DNA of 64,000 nt from Gammaproteobacteria bacterium (GTDB lineage Bacteria > Pseudomonadota > Gammaproteobacteria > Pseudomonadales > Cellvibrionaceae), in contig JAGKWO010000010.1 of the NCBI GenBank assembly GCA_021151835.1, positions 61,645-125,644 on the forward strand, written 5' to 3'. Positions 26,816 through 35,569 of the stretch are shown here, in pieces (position 1 is the stretch's first letter; every line of letters begins with the position of its first letter). Position numbers and translations under genes: made by a program. The notes under the pieces were generated by a model. The model was not told the DNA's origin. It worked only from the letters and a program-made list of their open reading frames with translations, and did no database searches.

Positions 26816-27589
26816 ATGAATAAGCCCCGTGAAGATAGCCCTGCTTATCTGGAAAAAAAGCGCTTCTTTGATTCATTAATGACTGTGTACGGACGCAAAA
26901 CTGTTCTCGAAGCCTTGCAAGACCCGGCCACGTATATCTATCGCTTGCATCTGGCGAAAAGTAATAAATCTGCAGAGATTATCGATGAAATCATTGGTTT
27001 GGCACAAGCCAAAGGCGCAGAGATTACTTACCATGATCGCCAGGCGTTATCGCGCATTTCAAAAAATGCTGCACAGGATCAAGGAGTCGCTGCTGATTTA
27101 CAATTGCGTGGCTATCAACTCTACGATGAGTTTATTGCCAATAACGCACAAAAAAAATATACATTACTGGCACTTGATGGCGTACAAAATCCGCAAAACC
27201 TGGGGATGATTATTCGCTCCGCCTGCGCGGGAAATATCGACGGCATTTTGCTGCCACAAAAAGGGAATGCGCAAATTGACCCGCTGGTTATCAAAGCAAG
27301 TGCCGGGACCGTATTTCGCGCGCCCCTCTTGCGCTGTAAGGATTTAAAAGAAGCGCTCATCGATTTCAAAAAAAATGGCGCCACCCTCTGCGCTCTTTCC
27401 TCTCACGCGCAAACAGAGTTAAAAAAATTTTCGCCTGCTGGCCCCTGTATTTATGTGCTGGGAAATGAATCCGAGGGAGTATCAAAAGAAGTGGATAATC
27501 TTTGCAACGAGCGGATCTGCATTCCGATGAATAACGGCGTTGAGTCGCTAAATGTTGCCGTTACTGCCGCGCTTATCGCGTTCAGATAA
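26816..27589 (+). CDS. TrmH/SpoU-family RNA 2'-O-methyltransferase
   Basis: The 257-residue protein has an N-terminal substrate-binding segment and a C-terminal SPOUT domain with the knot motifs NPQNLGMIIRSA, VLGNESEGVS and SLNVAVTAALIAF. The target RNA and position (for example 23S G2251 or tRNA G18) cannot be set from sequence alone. It follows pdxJ by 13 bp and ends at a strong terminator. Confidence 0.9.
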   Translation: MNKPREDSPAYLEKKRFFDSLMTVYGRKTVLEALQDPATYIYRLHLAKSNKSAEIIDEIIGLAQAKGAEITYHDRQALSRISKNAAQDQGVAADLQLRGYQLYDEFIANNAQKKYTLLALDGVQNPQNLGMIIRSACAGNIDGILLPQKGNAQIDPLVIKASAGTVFRAPLLRCKDLKEALIDFKKNGATLCALSSHAQTELKKFSPAGPCIYVLGNESEGVSKEVDNLCNERICIPMNNGVESLNVAVTAALIAFR

Positions 27590-27620
27590 ATCAGAAATTA
27601 TTTAATTCAACATCCGTAAA

Positions 27621-27650
27621 ACAAAAAAGGAGCCGAGGCTCCTTTTTTGT
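27621..27650. terminator. Bidirectional terminator between the methyltransferase and amtB
   Basis: A 14-bp perfect palindrome (ACAAAAAAGGAGCC with its complement) has a 2-nt centre. The A and T tracts are part of the stem and serve both converging genes. Confidence 0.9.
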
Positions 27651-27667
27651 TTATGAAGAACAATCAA

Positions 27668-28978
27668 TTAAAGCTTGTAACCATCTTCTTCATGCAAGCT
27701 CAAATCCAGGCCAATGGTCTCTTCTTCTTTGGTCACACGCAAACCGGAGGTCAGAATACCTGTCAGCTTAAGCAATACATAAGTCACTATGGCGGTGTAT
27801 ACAAATGTCACCACAACACCGAGGAGTTGAACACCCAATTGCTCACCCATTGAATTAATGCCGGTTGCAAAACCTTGCCCACTGAAAACACCTAACTCGG
27901 TAGACGCGAAAATACCGGCGAGAATAGTTCCCAGAACACCACCTATACCATGCACAGGAAATACATCCAGTGAATCGTCAATTTTCCACACACGCTTAAC
28001 CAGGTGGGTCATGATAAAACAGATAACGCCAGCCAAAAGACCGATAATCAACGCACCGCCGGGACCAACATAACCTGATGCGGGAGTAATAGTCCCCAAG
28101 CCCGCCACCATACCGGTAACGATCCCCAACACACTGGGTTTACGGAAACGAATCCATTCGATAGTCATCCACGCCAGTGCGCCGGCAGCAGCGGAAATAT
28201 GAGTGACCAACATCGCCATGGCCGCATTTCCATTTGCCGCCAACGCACTACCGGCGTTGAATCCAAACCAGCCTACCCACAGCATTCCCGCTCCGGTAAC
28301 CGTCATCGTCATATTGTGCGGAGGCATTGCCGTAGTGGGAAAACCGTTACGCTTGCCGATAACAACTGCGGCAACCAATGCCGCAACACCCGCTGTGATA
28401 TGAACAACGGTACCGCCAGCAAAATCAAGCAAACCTTTGGCGAATAACCAGCCCGAACTTGACCACACCCAATGGCAAACAGGAATGTAAACGGCGAATA
28501 ACCATAAGGCCGAAAAAATCAGCATGGAGGAAAATTTCATCCGCTCTGCAAATGCACCTACGATCAGCGCCGGTGTAATGATCGCAAAAGTCATTTGATA
28601 CATTGCGTGCAGACTCAGGGGAATATCGCCTGCAAGCGCGTCCTCGCTGATGCTCCCCATAAACACCATACTCAAATCGCCGATCCACGCATTTCCTGTA
28701 CCGAAGCTCAAACTGTATCCAGCAATCAGCCACAACAACGAAACCAGGCAGGCAATGGCAAAACATTGCATCAGCACCGACAAAATATTTTTTACTCGCA
28801 CCAGGCCGCCGTAAAACAATGCCAGGCCTGGCAAGGTCATGAATAACACTAGCGCTGTAGAGGTTAGAATCCACGCTGTATTCGCGCCGTTGAGCGCAGG
28901 CTCTTGCGCCCACAAAGCAGGACTGGCAAATACCAGGCCGGCAACTAGCGAATTAACAAGGAAATTGCTCTTCTTCAT
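27668..28978 (-). CDS. amtB: Ammonium transporter (AmtB)
   Basis: AmtB conducts ammonium across the inner membrane as a trimer. The 436-residue protein has a cleavable signal (ALWA-QE) and eleven predicted helices, with the family motif near GLALFYGGLVR and the second-half HxxGG-like segments. No glnK lies beside it, although a PII regulator is usually its partner. ATG 28978 is chosen, with GGGG upstream. A sigma-54-type promoter sits 180-200 bp upstream. Confidence 0.95.
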   Translation of the reverse strand: MKKSNFLVNSLVAGLVFASPALWAQEPALNGANTAWILTSTALVLFMTLPGLALFYGGLVRVKNILSVLMQCFAIACLVSLLWLIAGYSLSFGTGNAWIGDLSMVFMGSISEDALAGDIPLSLHAMYQMTFAIITPALIVGAFAERMKFSSMLIFSALWLFAVYIPVCHWVWSSSGWLFAKGLLDFAGGTVVHITAGVAALVAAVVIGKRNGFPTTAMPPHNMTMTVTGAGMLWVGWFGFNAGSALAANGNAAMAMLVTHISAAAGALAWMTIEWIRFRKPSVLGIVTGMVAGLGTITPASGYVGPGGALIIGLLAGVICFIMTHLVKRVWKIDDSLDVFPVHGIGGVLGTILAGIFASTELGVFSGQGFATGINSMGEQLGVQLLGVVVTFVYTAIVTYVLLKLTGILTSGLRVTKEEETIGLDLSLHEEDGYKL

Positions 28979-29170
28979 ACTTACCCCATAGTGGTTATTA
29001 TCGCGCATGGCAGGCCATATCCCTGGCTTCTGCCATGCTTCATTTTGAAACAGCAGATGTTAATCAGGCTTTCATGCTAATAGGTATAACCGCTGTTTTA
29101 GGAAATGTCGCACCCATAAAGGGCAAAAACATCGCTTTTTTATCGCCAAAACAAAAATGAACCACCAATT

Positions 29171-29185
29171 AGCAAAAGTCAGGCC
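29171..29185 (-). promoter_or_regulatory. Sigma-54 promoter candidate for amtB
   Basis: Read on the minus strand, GGCCTGACTTTTGCT has GG and GC exactly ten bases apart and matches the TTGC half of the -24/-12 consensus. The start point would be near 29160. GCACC/GGTGC half-sites (TGCACC at 29252, GGTGCA at 29294), the core of NtrC sites, lie about 90-140 bp further upstream, as expected for an enhancer. This fits nitrogen-limitation control of amtB. Confidence 0.6.
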
Positions 29186-29251
29186 CTAAAATTAAAAAAC
29201 CAGTAAATTCAATTGGTTAAAAAAATAGCAAAAGATTTTATGGAATATAAA

Positions 29252-29299
29252 TGCACCATTTAAAATCTTTGCACGACAAAGCAGACCCATATTGGTGCA
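29252..29299. promoter_or_regulatory. NtrC-like half-sites upstream of amtB
   Basis: TGCACC at 29252-29257, TGCAC at 29270-29274 and GGTGCA at 29294-29299 are halves of the NtrC consensus TGCACC-N5-GGTGCA. They do not make a complete site with the usual spacing, so this is a tentative call. They lie between the amtB promoter and the truncated hemoglobin gene. Confidence 0.4.
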
Positions 29300-29420
29300 A
29301 AACATCCCTCCACTTAATCCCCCGCTCAAGGGCTACTACTCTCCTTTGCATTGCCTCTACTGTATTTGCCCGACAAATATTGCAACAATGCCTGCTTTGA
29401 TTATTAGCAAAGGTGCAAAA

Positions 29421-29834
29421 GTGACCGACACCCCGCTCTACGGTTTTTCCGATAATTCATTTCAGGCTGCCGGAGGCAGCGACGGTATTCGCAAGCTCGT
29501 CGATGATTTTTACCATGCAATGGATACACTTCCGGAAGCAGCAATTATTCGTCAAATGCACAAACCGGATCTCACCCAATCGCGCGATAAACTCGATTTA
29601 TTCTTAACGGGATGGATGGGTGGCCCCAGTGTTTATCATGAGAAATATGGCAAAATAAATATACTTCGTAGTCATGCACATTTACGAATTGGAGAAGCGG
29701 AGCGCGATGCATGGTTGTTATGTATGGAACAAGCATTAACCCGGCAAAATTATGCACCGGAATTTTCCAACTATTTATTGGAGCAACTACGCATTCCCGC
29801 CGAGCGGATTTTTCTCACCAGTAGAAAGTATTGA
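29421..29834 (+). CDS. Group II truncated hemoglobin
   Basis: The 137-residue globin has NSFQAAGGSDGIRKLVDDFY, then FLTGWMGGP and HLRIGEAERDAW, typical of group II (TrHbO) truncated globins. They bind haem and react with oxygen, NO or sulfide. The GTG at 29421, with AAAGGTGC upstream, gives the usual family N-terminus. An upstream ATG at 29388 would add eleven residues. The divergent neighbour is amtB, so both could respond to the same intergenic region, though this is inference. Confidence 0.88.
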   Translation: MTDTPLYGFSDNSFQAAGGSDGIRKLVDDFYHAMDTLPEAAIIRQMHKPDLTQSRDKLDLFLTGWMGGPSVYHEKYGKINILRSHAHLRIGEAERDAWLLCMEQALTRQNYAPEFSNYLLEQLRIPAERIFLTSRKY

Positions 29835-29861
29835 TTTAAAATAAAAGGACACATTAATCCC

Positions 29862-31226
29862 ATGTTAGCCAGACCCCATCTCATTGCCGCCAGATTACTG
29901 TGCGGACTAGTGTTTTTTTTCATAACTCTTTGCAATGCAGAAACCAACACAAAACAACAAACACCAATTGAGATACGAAATATTCAATCTGCTGCCAACC
30001 TGGGTAGCGCTCAAGCACAAACGCAACTTGCCTTATTGTATTTATTTGGAAAGGGAACCGAAAAAAATTATACGCTCGCTCGTTTATGGTTTGAAGCAGC
30101 TGCAAAACAGGGATTTGCATCTGCACAAAACCATTTGGCAACGATGTATTACAACGAACTAGGCGTTAAAAGAGATTATGGGATTATCCTTAAATGGGAT
30201 ACGTTAGCTGCCGAGCAAGGGTTTGCGCAATCCCAACAAAATTTGGGTTTCTTATATTCAAATGGATTTGGTGTGGAAAAAAATCACTTTATTGCTGTCC
30301 AATGGTACGAAAAAGCAGCAAATCAAGGATTAATTACCGCGCAGGTCTCGATGGGAAGCGCTTATCAAAATGGTTTTGGTGTAGAAAAAAACAACATAAA
30401 AGCTATTGAATGGTTTAGAAAAGCAGCCGATCAGGGAGACCCCGTTGCTCAACATAATCTCGCATATCATTACGAACAGGGCTTGGGGGTCAAACAGAGT
30501 TATTCCGAGGCAATAACCTGGTTAAAAAAAGCAGCTGCCAATAATTACACCCACTCGCAAAACACATTAGGGACATACTATGCAAAGGGTCTTGGTGTTG
30601 CTCAAAACCAGATAGAAGCAGTCAAATGGTATCGAACCGCGGCTGAGCTTGGTAATGCAGAAGCACAGTCTAATCTCGCAACAAAATATTTTAGAGGCGA
30701 AGGAATCCCTCAAGACATAAAACTTTCACTTGAATGGACACGAAAAGCCGCCGCACAAAATAATGCCCAAGCCCAGTTTAATCTCGGCCTTAGTTACGCA
30801 AATGGATTAGGCGTAGAAAAAAACCTGGTAACTGCTGCTGAATGGTATTCTCTTTCTGCCAATCAAGGAAATACGATGGCTCTGCATAATTTGGCGATGA
30901 TGTATAGATTAGGAGAAGGTGTTGTTCAAAGTTATAAAAACGCGGTCAAGCTTTATCAGATTGCTGCATTCGCCGGAGAGGCAAGAGCACAAAATAATCT
31001 GGGCATTATGTTTTATCAGGGAGAAGGCGTTCAGCAAGATAAACCATTAGGATTTGCTTTAGTTGATTATGCCCGCAAAAAAGATCCGACCGTGGTAGTA
31101 GCCAGCGCATATGAACTAATGGAAAAATCACTATCGAAAACCGAGATGGCTGAATCCAATCGACTATTACAGAGAATGGAGAAAGAGCAATCAATACAAC
31201 AAGTAGTTTTGGAAAAAGACTTGTAA
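29862..31226 (+). CDS. Sel1-repeat protein with ten repeats
   Basis: A signal-peptide-like N-terminus (about 1-26) is followed by ten consecutive Sel1-like repeats of 36 residues each, recognisable by A-Q-x-x-L-G-x-x-Y and G-x-G-V-x-K positions, up to about residue 400. A short, mostly helical tail follows. The protein is likely exported to the periplasm, with a role in protein-protein binding. Base composition is noticeably A-rich compared with its neighbours. Specific partners cannot be inferred. Confidence 0.85.
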   Translation: MLARPHLIAARLLCGLVFFFITLCNAETNTKQQTPIEIRNIQSAANLGSAQAQTQLALLYLFGKGTEKNYTLARLWFEAAAKQGFASAQNHLATMYYNELGVKRDYGIILKWDTLAAEQGFAQSQQNLGFLYSNGFGVEKNHFIAVQWYEKAANQGLITAQVSMGSAYQNGFGVEKNNIKAIEWFRKAADQGDPVAQHNLAYHYEQGLGVKQSYSEAITWLKKAAANNYTHSQNTLGTYYAKGLGVAQNQIEAVKWYRTAAELGNAEAQSNLATKYFRGEGIPQDIKLSLEWTRKAAAQNNAQAQFNLGLSYANGLGVEKNLVTAAEWYSLSANQGNTMALHNLAMMYRLGEGVVQSYKNAVKLYQIAAFAGEARAQNNLGIMFYQGEGVQQDKPLGFALVDYARKKDPTVVVASAYELMEKSLSKTEMAESNRLLQRMEKEQSIQQVVLEKDL

Positions 31227-31245
31227 ACAACTATTGTTTCGCTTG

Positions 31246-31275
31246 AAAAAAGGGTCAACTCCTTTTGTGTTGACC
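31246..31275 (-). terminator. Rho-independent terminator downstream of ccmC
   Basis: On the minus strand GGTCAAC and GTTGACC pair across a 9-nt loop. The run of six A bases on the plus strand (31246-31251) becomes the U-tract of the ccmC transcript. Confidence 0.7.
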
Positions 31276-31293
31276 TAATTAGATCTCCGCGAA

Positions 31294-32031
31294 TTACAAC
31301 TTGCCATTCACCACCAAATCTTGTACCCATTGCTTTTTTCGCTCTTGTCGCAACACTTCTACTTGCGTCCAGGCGGTAAGTAACGATATATAAAGAATAT
31401 ACATACCCAACATATTTATTAACAAAGGAATCAACATGGAGATGTCTATTGCGCCTTTGGTGATGGAGGCAGGTTGATGCAATGTATTCCACCAATCTAC
31501 GGACTTTTTAATAATTATGACGTTGACAACACCTACCAGCGATAAAATAGCAGCGGCCTTATTTCCTGCCTCTTTATTTTGATAAGCAGATTGCAGGGCA
31601 TACACACCCAAAAACAGAAAAAATAAAATTAACATCGAGGTGATTCGCGCATCCCATTCCCACCAGGTTCCCCATGTCGGGCGGCCCCAGATTGCACCCG
31701 AGACCAGCGCAATAAATGTAAAGATCGCTCCCAGCGGAGCTGATGATTTCATTGCCATAAACGACAATTTTGTTTTCCAGATTAAACCGGTAGCCCCCAT
31801 TACTGCCATTAATACATACGCAACCTCGGCGAGGTGGGCAACGGGAGCATGAATATAAAGTATGCGGTAGCTATTACCTTGTTTTGAATCTACGGGTGCA
31901 AATCCCAAGCCCCAAACAGTTCCAATCAATAACAGCGCAAATGAAAGAAAGTACAGGTAAGGTAACCAGATTCTGGTTTTATGATAAAACCAACCGGGTG
32001 TGCCTAATTGATAAAACCAGGTCCATCTCAT
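31294..32031 (-). CDS. ccmC: Haem exporter membrane protein CcmC
   Basis: CcmC is the six-helix protein that transfers haem to CcmE during cytochrome c maturation. The tryptophan-rich motif WGTWWEWD is present. The two axial His candidates lie in YIHAP and in NTLHQPA. The 245-residue length matches. It stands alone: no ccmA, B, D, E, F, G or H gene is next to it, so the rest of the system, if present, must lie elsewhere. The usual HxPxAxW segment reads HAPVAHLAEVAY here, a mild departure. Confidence 0.88.
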   Translation of the reverse strand: MRWTWFYQLGTPGWFYHKTRIWLPYLYFLSFALLLIGTVWGLGFAPVDSKQGNSYRILYIHAPVAHLAEVAYVLMAVMGATGLIWKTKLSFMAMKSSAPLGAIFTFIALVSGAIWGRPTWGTWWEWDARITSMLILFFLFLGVYALQSAYQNKEAGNKAAAILSLVGVVNVIIIKKSVDWWNTLHQPASITKGAIDISMLIPLLINMLGMYILYISLLTAWTQVEVLRQERKKQWVQDLVVNGKL

Positions 32032-32221
32032 AAATTTATCTCTCGGGTTAGTACTGACGATTTACCATTATCCAATGGCTGCCGACTATAAATTTTTTCC
32101 CCGCTTTTTCAAAGCTTAATAAACCGCATAAACTTTTATCGATCCACATTTATACAGCAAACCGTTACAATGGTGCCTCCAGCCAACGACGACCTGTACC
32201 GTAACACTTCCACATTATTCT

Positions 32222-32932
32222 ATGAATCTGATTCTACTCACCCAGGATGATTTGATTTCCCCTACCCGTGCTTTGATTCGCGATGCGCGCCGGCTCGCAC
32301 ACATTCGTGAAATACATGGTGCGAATACAGGTGAAACCTATAAAGTTGGATTGGTGAATGGACAAATCGGCAGCGGCACATTGTTACGTATTAGTGAAAC
32401 GGAATTGGAGCTGCAGCTGGATTTAACCCGCTCCCCACCGGCCGCGTTGCCATTAAAACTGGTACTGGGCCTACCTCGTCCAAAAATGTTGCGTCGTATT
32501 TTTCAAACCATTGCAACACTGGGCGTAAAAGAATTGCATCTGATCAATTCCTATCGAGTGGAAAAAAGTTATTGGCAAACACCTTTTCTTGAAGCGCAAG
32601 CAATTCATGAGCAATTGATTTTGGGATTGGAACAAGGCTGTGATACTGAATTACCAAAGGTTCATTTGCATAAACGTTTCAAGCCATTTGTTGAAGATGA
32701 GTTGCCGCACATTATGGCGGGCACCAGAGCACTGGTGGCTCATCCTTATACAGAGACAGAATGCCCGCGCAATATTGATTATTCTTTAAGTCTGGCGGTA
32801 GGTCCCGAAGGCGGATTCATCACGTATGAAATCGATCTATTGAAAAAAATCGGCTTTGAGGCGGTGCACCTGGGTGAGCGAATTATGCGGGTGGAAACAG
32901 CAATCCCATATTTATTAGGAAGATTGTTTTAA
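32222..32932 (+). CDS. rsmE: 16S rRNA m3U1498 methyltransferase
   Basis: RsmE N3-methylates U1498 of 16S rRNA. The 236-residue SPOUT protein has an N-terminal PUA-like domain (RRLAHIREIHG at about residues 24-34) and the C-terminal knot motifs AVGPEGGFI and HLGERIMRVETA. It is monocistronic, divergent from ccmC. Confidence 0.95.
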   Translation: MNLILLTQDDLISPTRALIRDARRLAHIREIHGANTGETYKVGLVNGQIGSGTLLRISETELELQLDLTRSPPAALPLKLVLGLPRPKMLRRIFQTIATLGVKELHLINSYRVEKSYWQTPFLEAQAIHEQLILGLEQGCDTELPKVHLHKRFKPFVEDELPHIMAGTRALVAHPYTETECPRNIDYSLSLAVGPEGGFITYEIDLLKKIGFEAVHLGERIMRVETAIPYLLGRLF

Positions 32933-32976
32933 CACGGAAACCTCCCTTTTTAACAGGGAGGAAATAAAAAATAGAA

Positions 32977-35472
32977 TTATTCTTTCTCAAGGAAGGTTTC
33001 GAATTTTTCAATAGGCACAGGCTGGCTGGATAAATAACCCTGGTAGAAATCACAACCAAAGGATTTCAGGATCGCCAATTGCTCAGCTTCTTCCACCCCT
33101 TCTGCCACCAATTCCATATCCAGCAAACGTCCCATCGTAATGATGGTTTCAACCAATACACGGTCGTTGCGATCTTCAATAATATCGCGCACAAAACCTT
33201 TATCAATTTTCAACGTGCTTACGGGTAAACGCTTGAGATAACTGATTGACGAATAACCAGTACCAAAATCATCAAGCGAAAAACTGATCCCGCGTTCGCT
33301 CAATGTCGACATAGTTGCAATAGCATCATCCACCCGCTGGATAACAATGCCTTCCGTAATTTCCATGTCCAATGAATTTTCCGGGATTGGGTATTTATCC
33401 AACGTGGTAATAACATCATCCACAAATGCGGCACGACGGAATTGGCGCGGGCTGATGTTAATACTCAAACGCATACCGGGTTTCCATAAACCGGAAACAT
33501 GCCACTTCACCAAGGTTTTGCAAGCATCTTCCAATACCCACTGACCCACTTCGATAATCATGCCGGACGTTTCCAATACCGGAATAAATTCCACCGGCGA
33601 CACCATACCTTTAGTGGGATGATGCCAACGCAATAAGGCTTCTGCCCCAACTACATTGTTGGTTTTTATATCGATCTTAGGTTGGTAATACAGTTGGAAA
33701 TGGCCCTCCTCCAACGCGCGATGCAAATCACCTTCCATTGTTAATTGACGGCTCACTTTATCAGCCATCTCTTCATTGAAGAACTCAATTGAATCGCGGC
33801 CTTTTTCTTTTACCTGATACATAGCGGTATCGGCATAGCGCAGCAATTCATGCACAGAATTATTTTTATCCGGATAAACCACCACCCCTACGCTACAAGT
33901 AACACGCAACTCCATGTTGTCGTACATGTAGGGCTGGGAAATAATTGAACGGATTTTTTCGCTGATCTCACCGGCGCGCAGTGCAGCCGTTTCAATATTT
34001 TGATCAAGCACAGTGAGCACTACGACGAATTCATCACCACTCAAACGCGCCACCAGGTCTTCTTCCCGCACCGATTGTTGCAAGCGCGATGCAACTACTT
34101 CCAATACGCGGTCACCCACTGGATGGCCAAGGGAATCATTGATAGTTTTGAATTGATCCAGATCGATAAAGAGCACAGCGCCAAAATAACCATGGCGCTC
34201 GGCGCGACGCAATTCATGCTCCAGACGTTCCACTAACTGCACGCGATTTGGCAATCCGGTGAGCGCATCGTGATGGGCCATAAACTCCATTTTTGCTTGT
34301 GCATTTTTACGCTCGGTAATATCCACTGACACGATGAGCGCAACTTTTTCATCGTAAAACGCGAGCGGCATTATGTGCGTTTGCAAAAATAATTGTTTGC
34401 CGGTAGCGGTCACAAAACGCTCTTCAATTACATCCAGCTCTTCATTGCCGCGAATTACGCGATAGTCGTTTTGCAACATGGTATCAATATCAAATACCGA
34501 ATTTTTTAACAGTTGGCGCACATGGAGGTTACGCATTTGTTCCGGGGTATAACCTAATTCGGTGGCGAGCGCCTTGTTGGCAAATAAATAGTAACCGGCA
34601 ATATTTCGCGCACCAATCATTACGGGAAGGTGATCAATAATCTGCCGTAAATGTTCTTCACTCTTACGCAATGCCAATTCGACCGCGCGCCGTTTGGCCA
34701 GTGATAATTCAACGACATCCAATAATTGATTGGAACTGGCAATCAATTGGGCCAATTCGTCTTTGCGGTGTGCGGGCAATTGGGTCAGGCGATTAACGCC
34801 CGGATGATCGGGATTAATGTTATTAATCTCGCGCGATAAACGCACTAACGGTTTGGTGAGTGTGTAATAAAACACCACAAACAATAACAACACCAAAAAC
34901 ATATTGCGCAACAAACCGGTGAACAATGCTGTTTTGGAACGGTTGTAAAAACCTTCCAGCGCCAGATCCATATCCACTGAAAAACGGATGCTGCCAGAGG
35001 TACCATCGGTATATCCGGGCAATAATAAATTCTCGGTGTACTCACGGGTGTTATCGGTAATTTTGCTGGTGAGCCAACGGGTTTTTACTTCCGGGCGAGT
35101 ACTGCTGCCTTGCGCCAGGACGTTGCCGGTATCATCGTAAATAACCACTTCATAAATAAAACCGTAACGCAGCAAACCGTTTACCACTTCGTAGGAAAGC
35201 TCATCATCCAATGTGGAAACAGAACGAACGGCAGGCGGGGTAGCGACTTTAACAACACGATCAATCAATGATTCAAGTTCTTTTTCCTGATTGAGGAAAT
35301 CCAGGTAAAGCTGGACTGAACTCAATAAGAAACTCAGCACAAACGCCAAAATAATACCTATTTTGGCAAGCTGGAAAGAGATGCCATTAAAAAAGGACGG
35401 GGCTTTATCTCTCATCGACCTAGGTTTTCCGGGAGCTGGGGATGTAGTTATTTGTGTTGGGGACAAGCTCAT
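32977..35472 (-). CDS. Membrane PAS-GGDEF-EAL c-di-GMP protein
   Basis: The 831-residue protein has a first membrane segment near residue 35, a periplasmic sensor region of about 130 residues and a second membrane segment near residue 190. A HAMP-like region, a PAS domain (about 270-380), a GGDEF domain carrying SGDEF, and a C-terminal EAL domain follow. The EAL domain keeps EALLRW, INISP, MEITEG, DDFGTGYSS, KID, AEGVE and QGY, so it is probably an active phosphodiesterase. The first G of GGDEF is S, so cyclase activity is uncertain. The start is ambiguous: ATG 35472 or ATG 35415. Confidence 0.9.
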   Translation of the reverse strand: MSLSPTQITTSPAPGKPRSMRDKAPSFFNGISFQLAKIGIILAFVLSFLLSSVQLYLDFLNQEKELESLIDRVVKVATPPAVRSVSTLDDELSYEVVNGLLRYGFIYEVVIYDDTGNVLAQGSSTRPEVKTRWLTSKITDNTREYTENLLLPGYTDGTSGSIRFSVDMDLALEGFYNRSKTALFTGLLRNMFLVLLLFVVFYYTLTKPLVRLSREINNINPDHPGVNRLTQLPAHRKDELAQLIASSNQLLDVVELSLAKRRAVELALRKSEEHLRQIIDHLPVMIGARNIAGYYLFANKALATELGYTPEQMRNLHVRQLLKNSVFDIDTMLQNDYRVIRGNEELDVIEERFVTATGKQLFLQTHIMPLAFYDEKVALIVSVDITERKNAQAKMEFMAHHDALTGLPNRVQLVERLEHELRRAERHGYFGAVLFIDLDQFKTINDSLGHPVGDRVLEVVASRLQQSVREEDLVARLSGDEFVVVLTVLDQNIETAALRAGEISEKIRSIISQPYMYDNMELRVTCSVGVVVYPDKNNSVHELLRYADTAMYQVKEKGRDSIEFFNEEMADKVSRQLTMEGDLHRALEEGHFQLYYQPKIDIKTNNVVGAEALLRWHHPTKGMVSPVEFIPVLETSGMIIEVGQWVLEDACKTLVKWHVSGLWKPGMRLSINISPRQFRRAAFVDDVITTLDKYPIPENSLDMEITEGIVIQRVDDAIATMSTLSERGISFSLDDFGTGYSSISYLKRLPVSTLKIDKGFVRDIIEDRNDRVLVETIITMGRLLDMELVAEGVEEAEQLAILKSFGCDFYQGYLSSQPVPIEKFETFLEKE

Positions 35473-35569
35473 CCCCGGCAGCAAAACGTGACTGACTTGG
35501 CAGGAGTATAGATCAATATTATCCAAGGCGCCCAAATCTATAGCGTTATTTTCTATAGAAAAACGGGCG

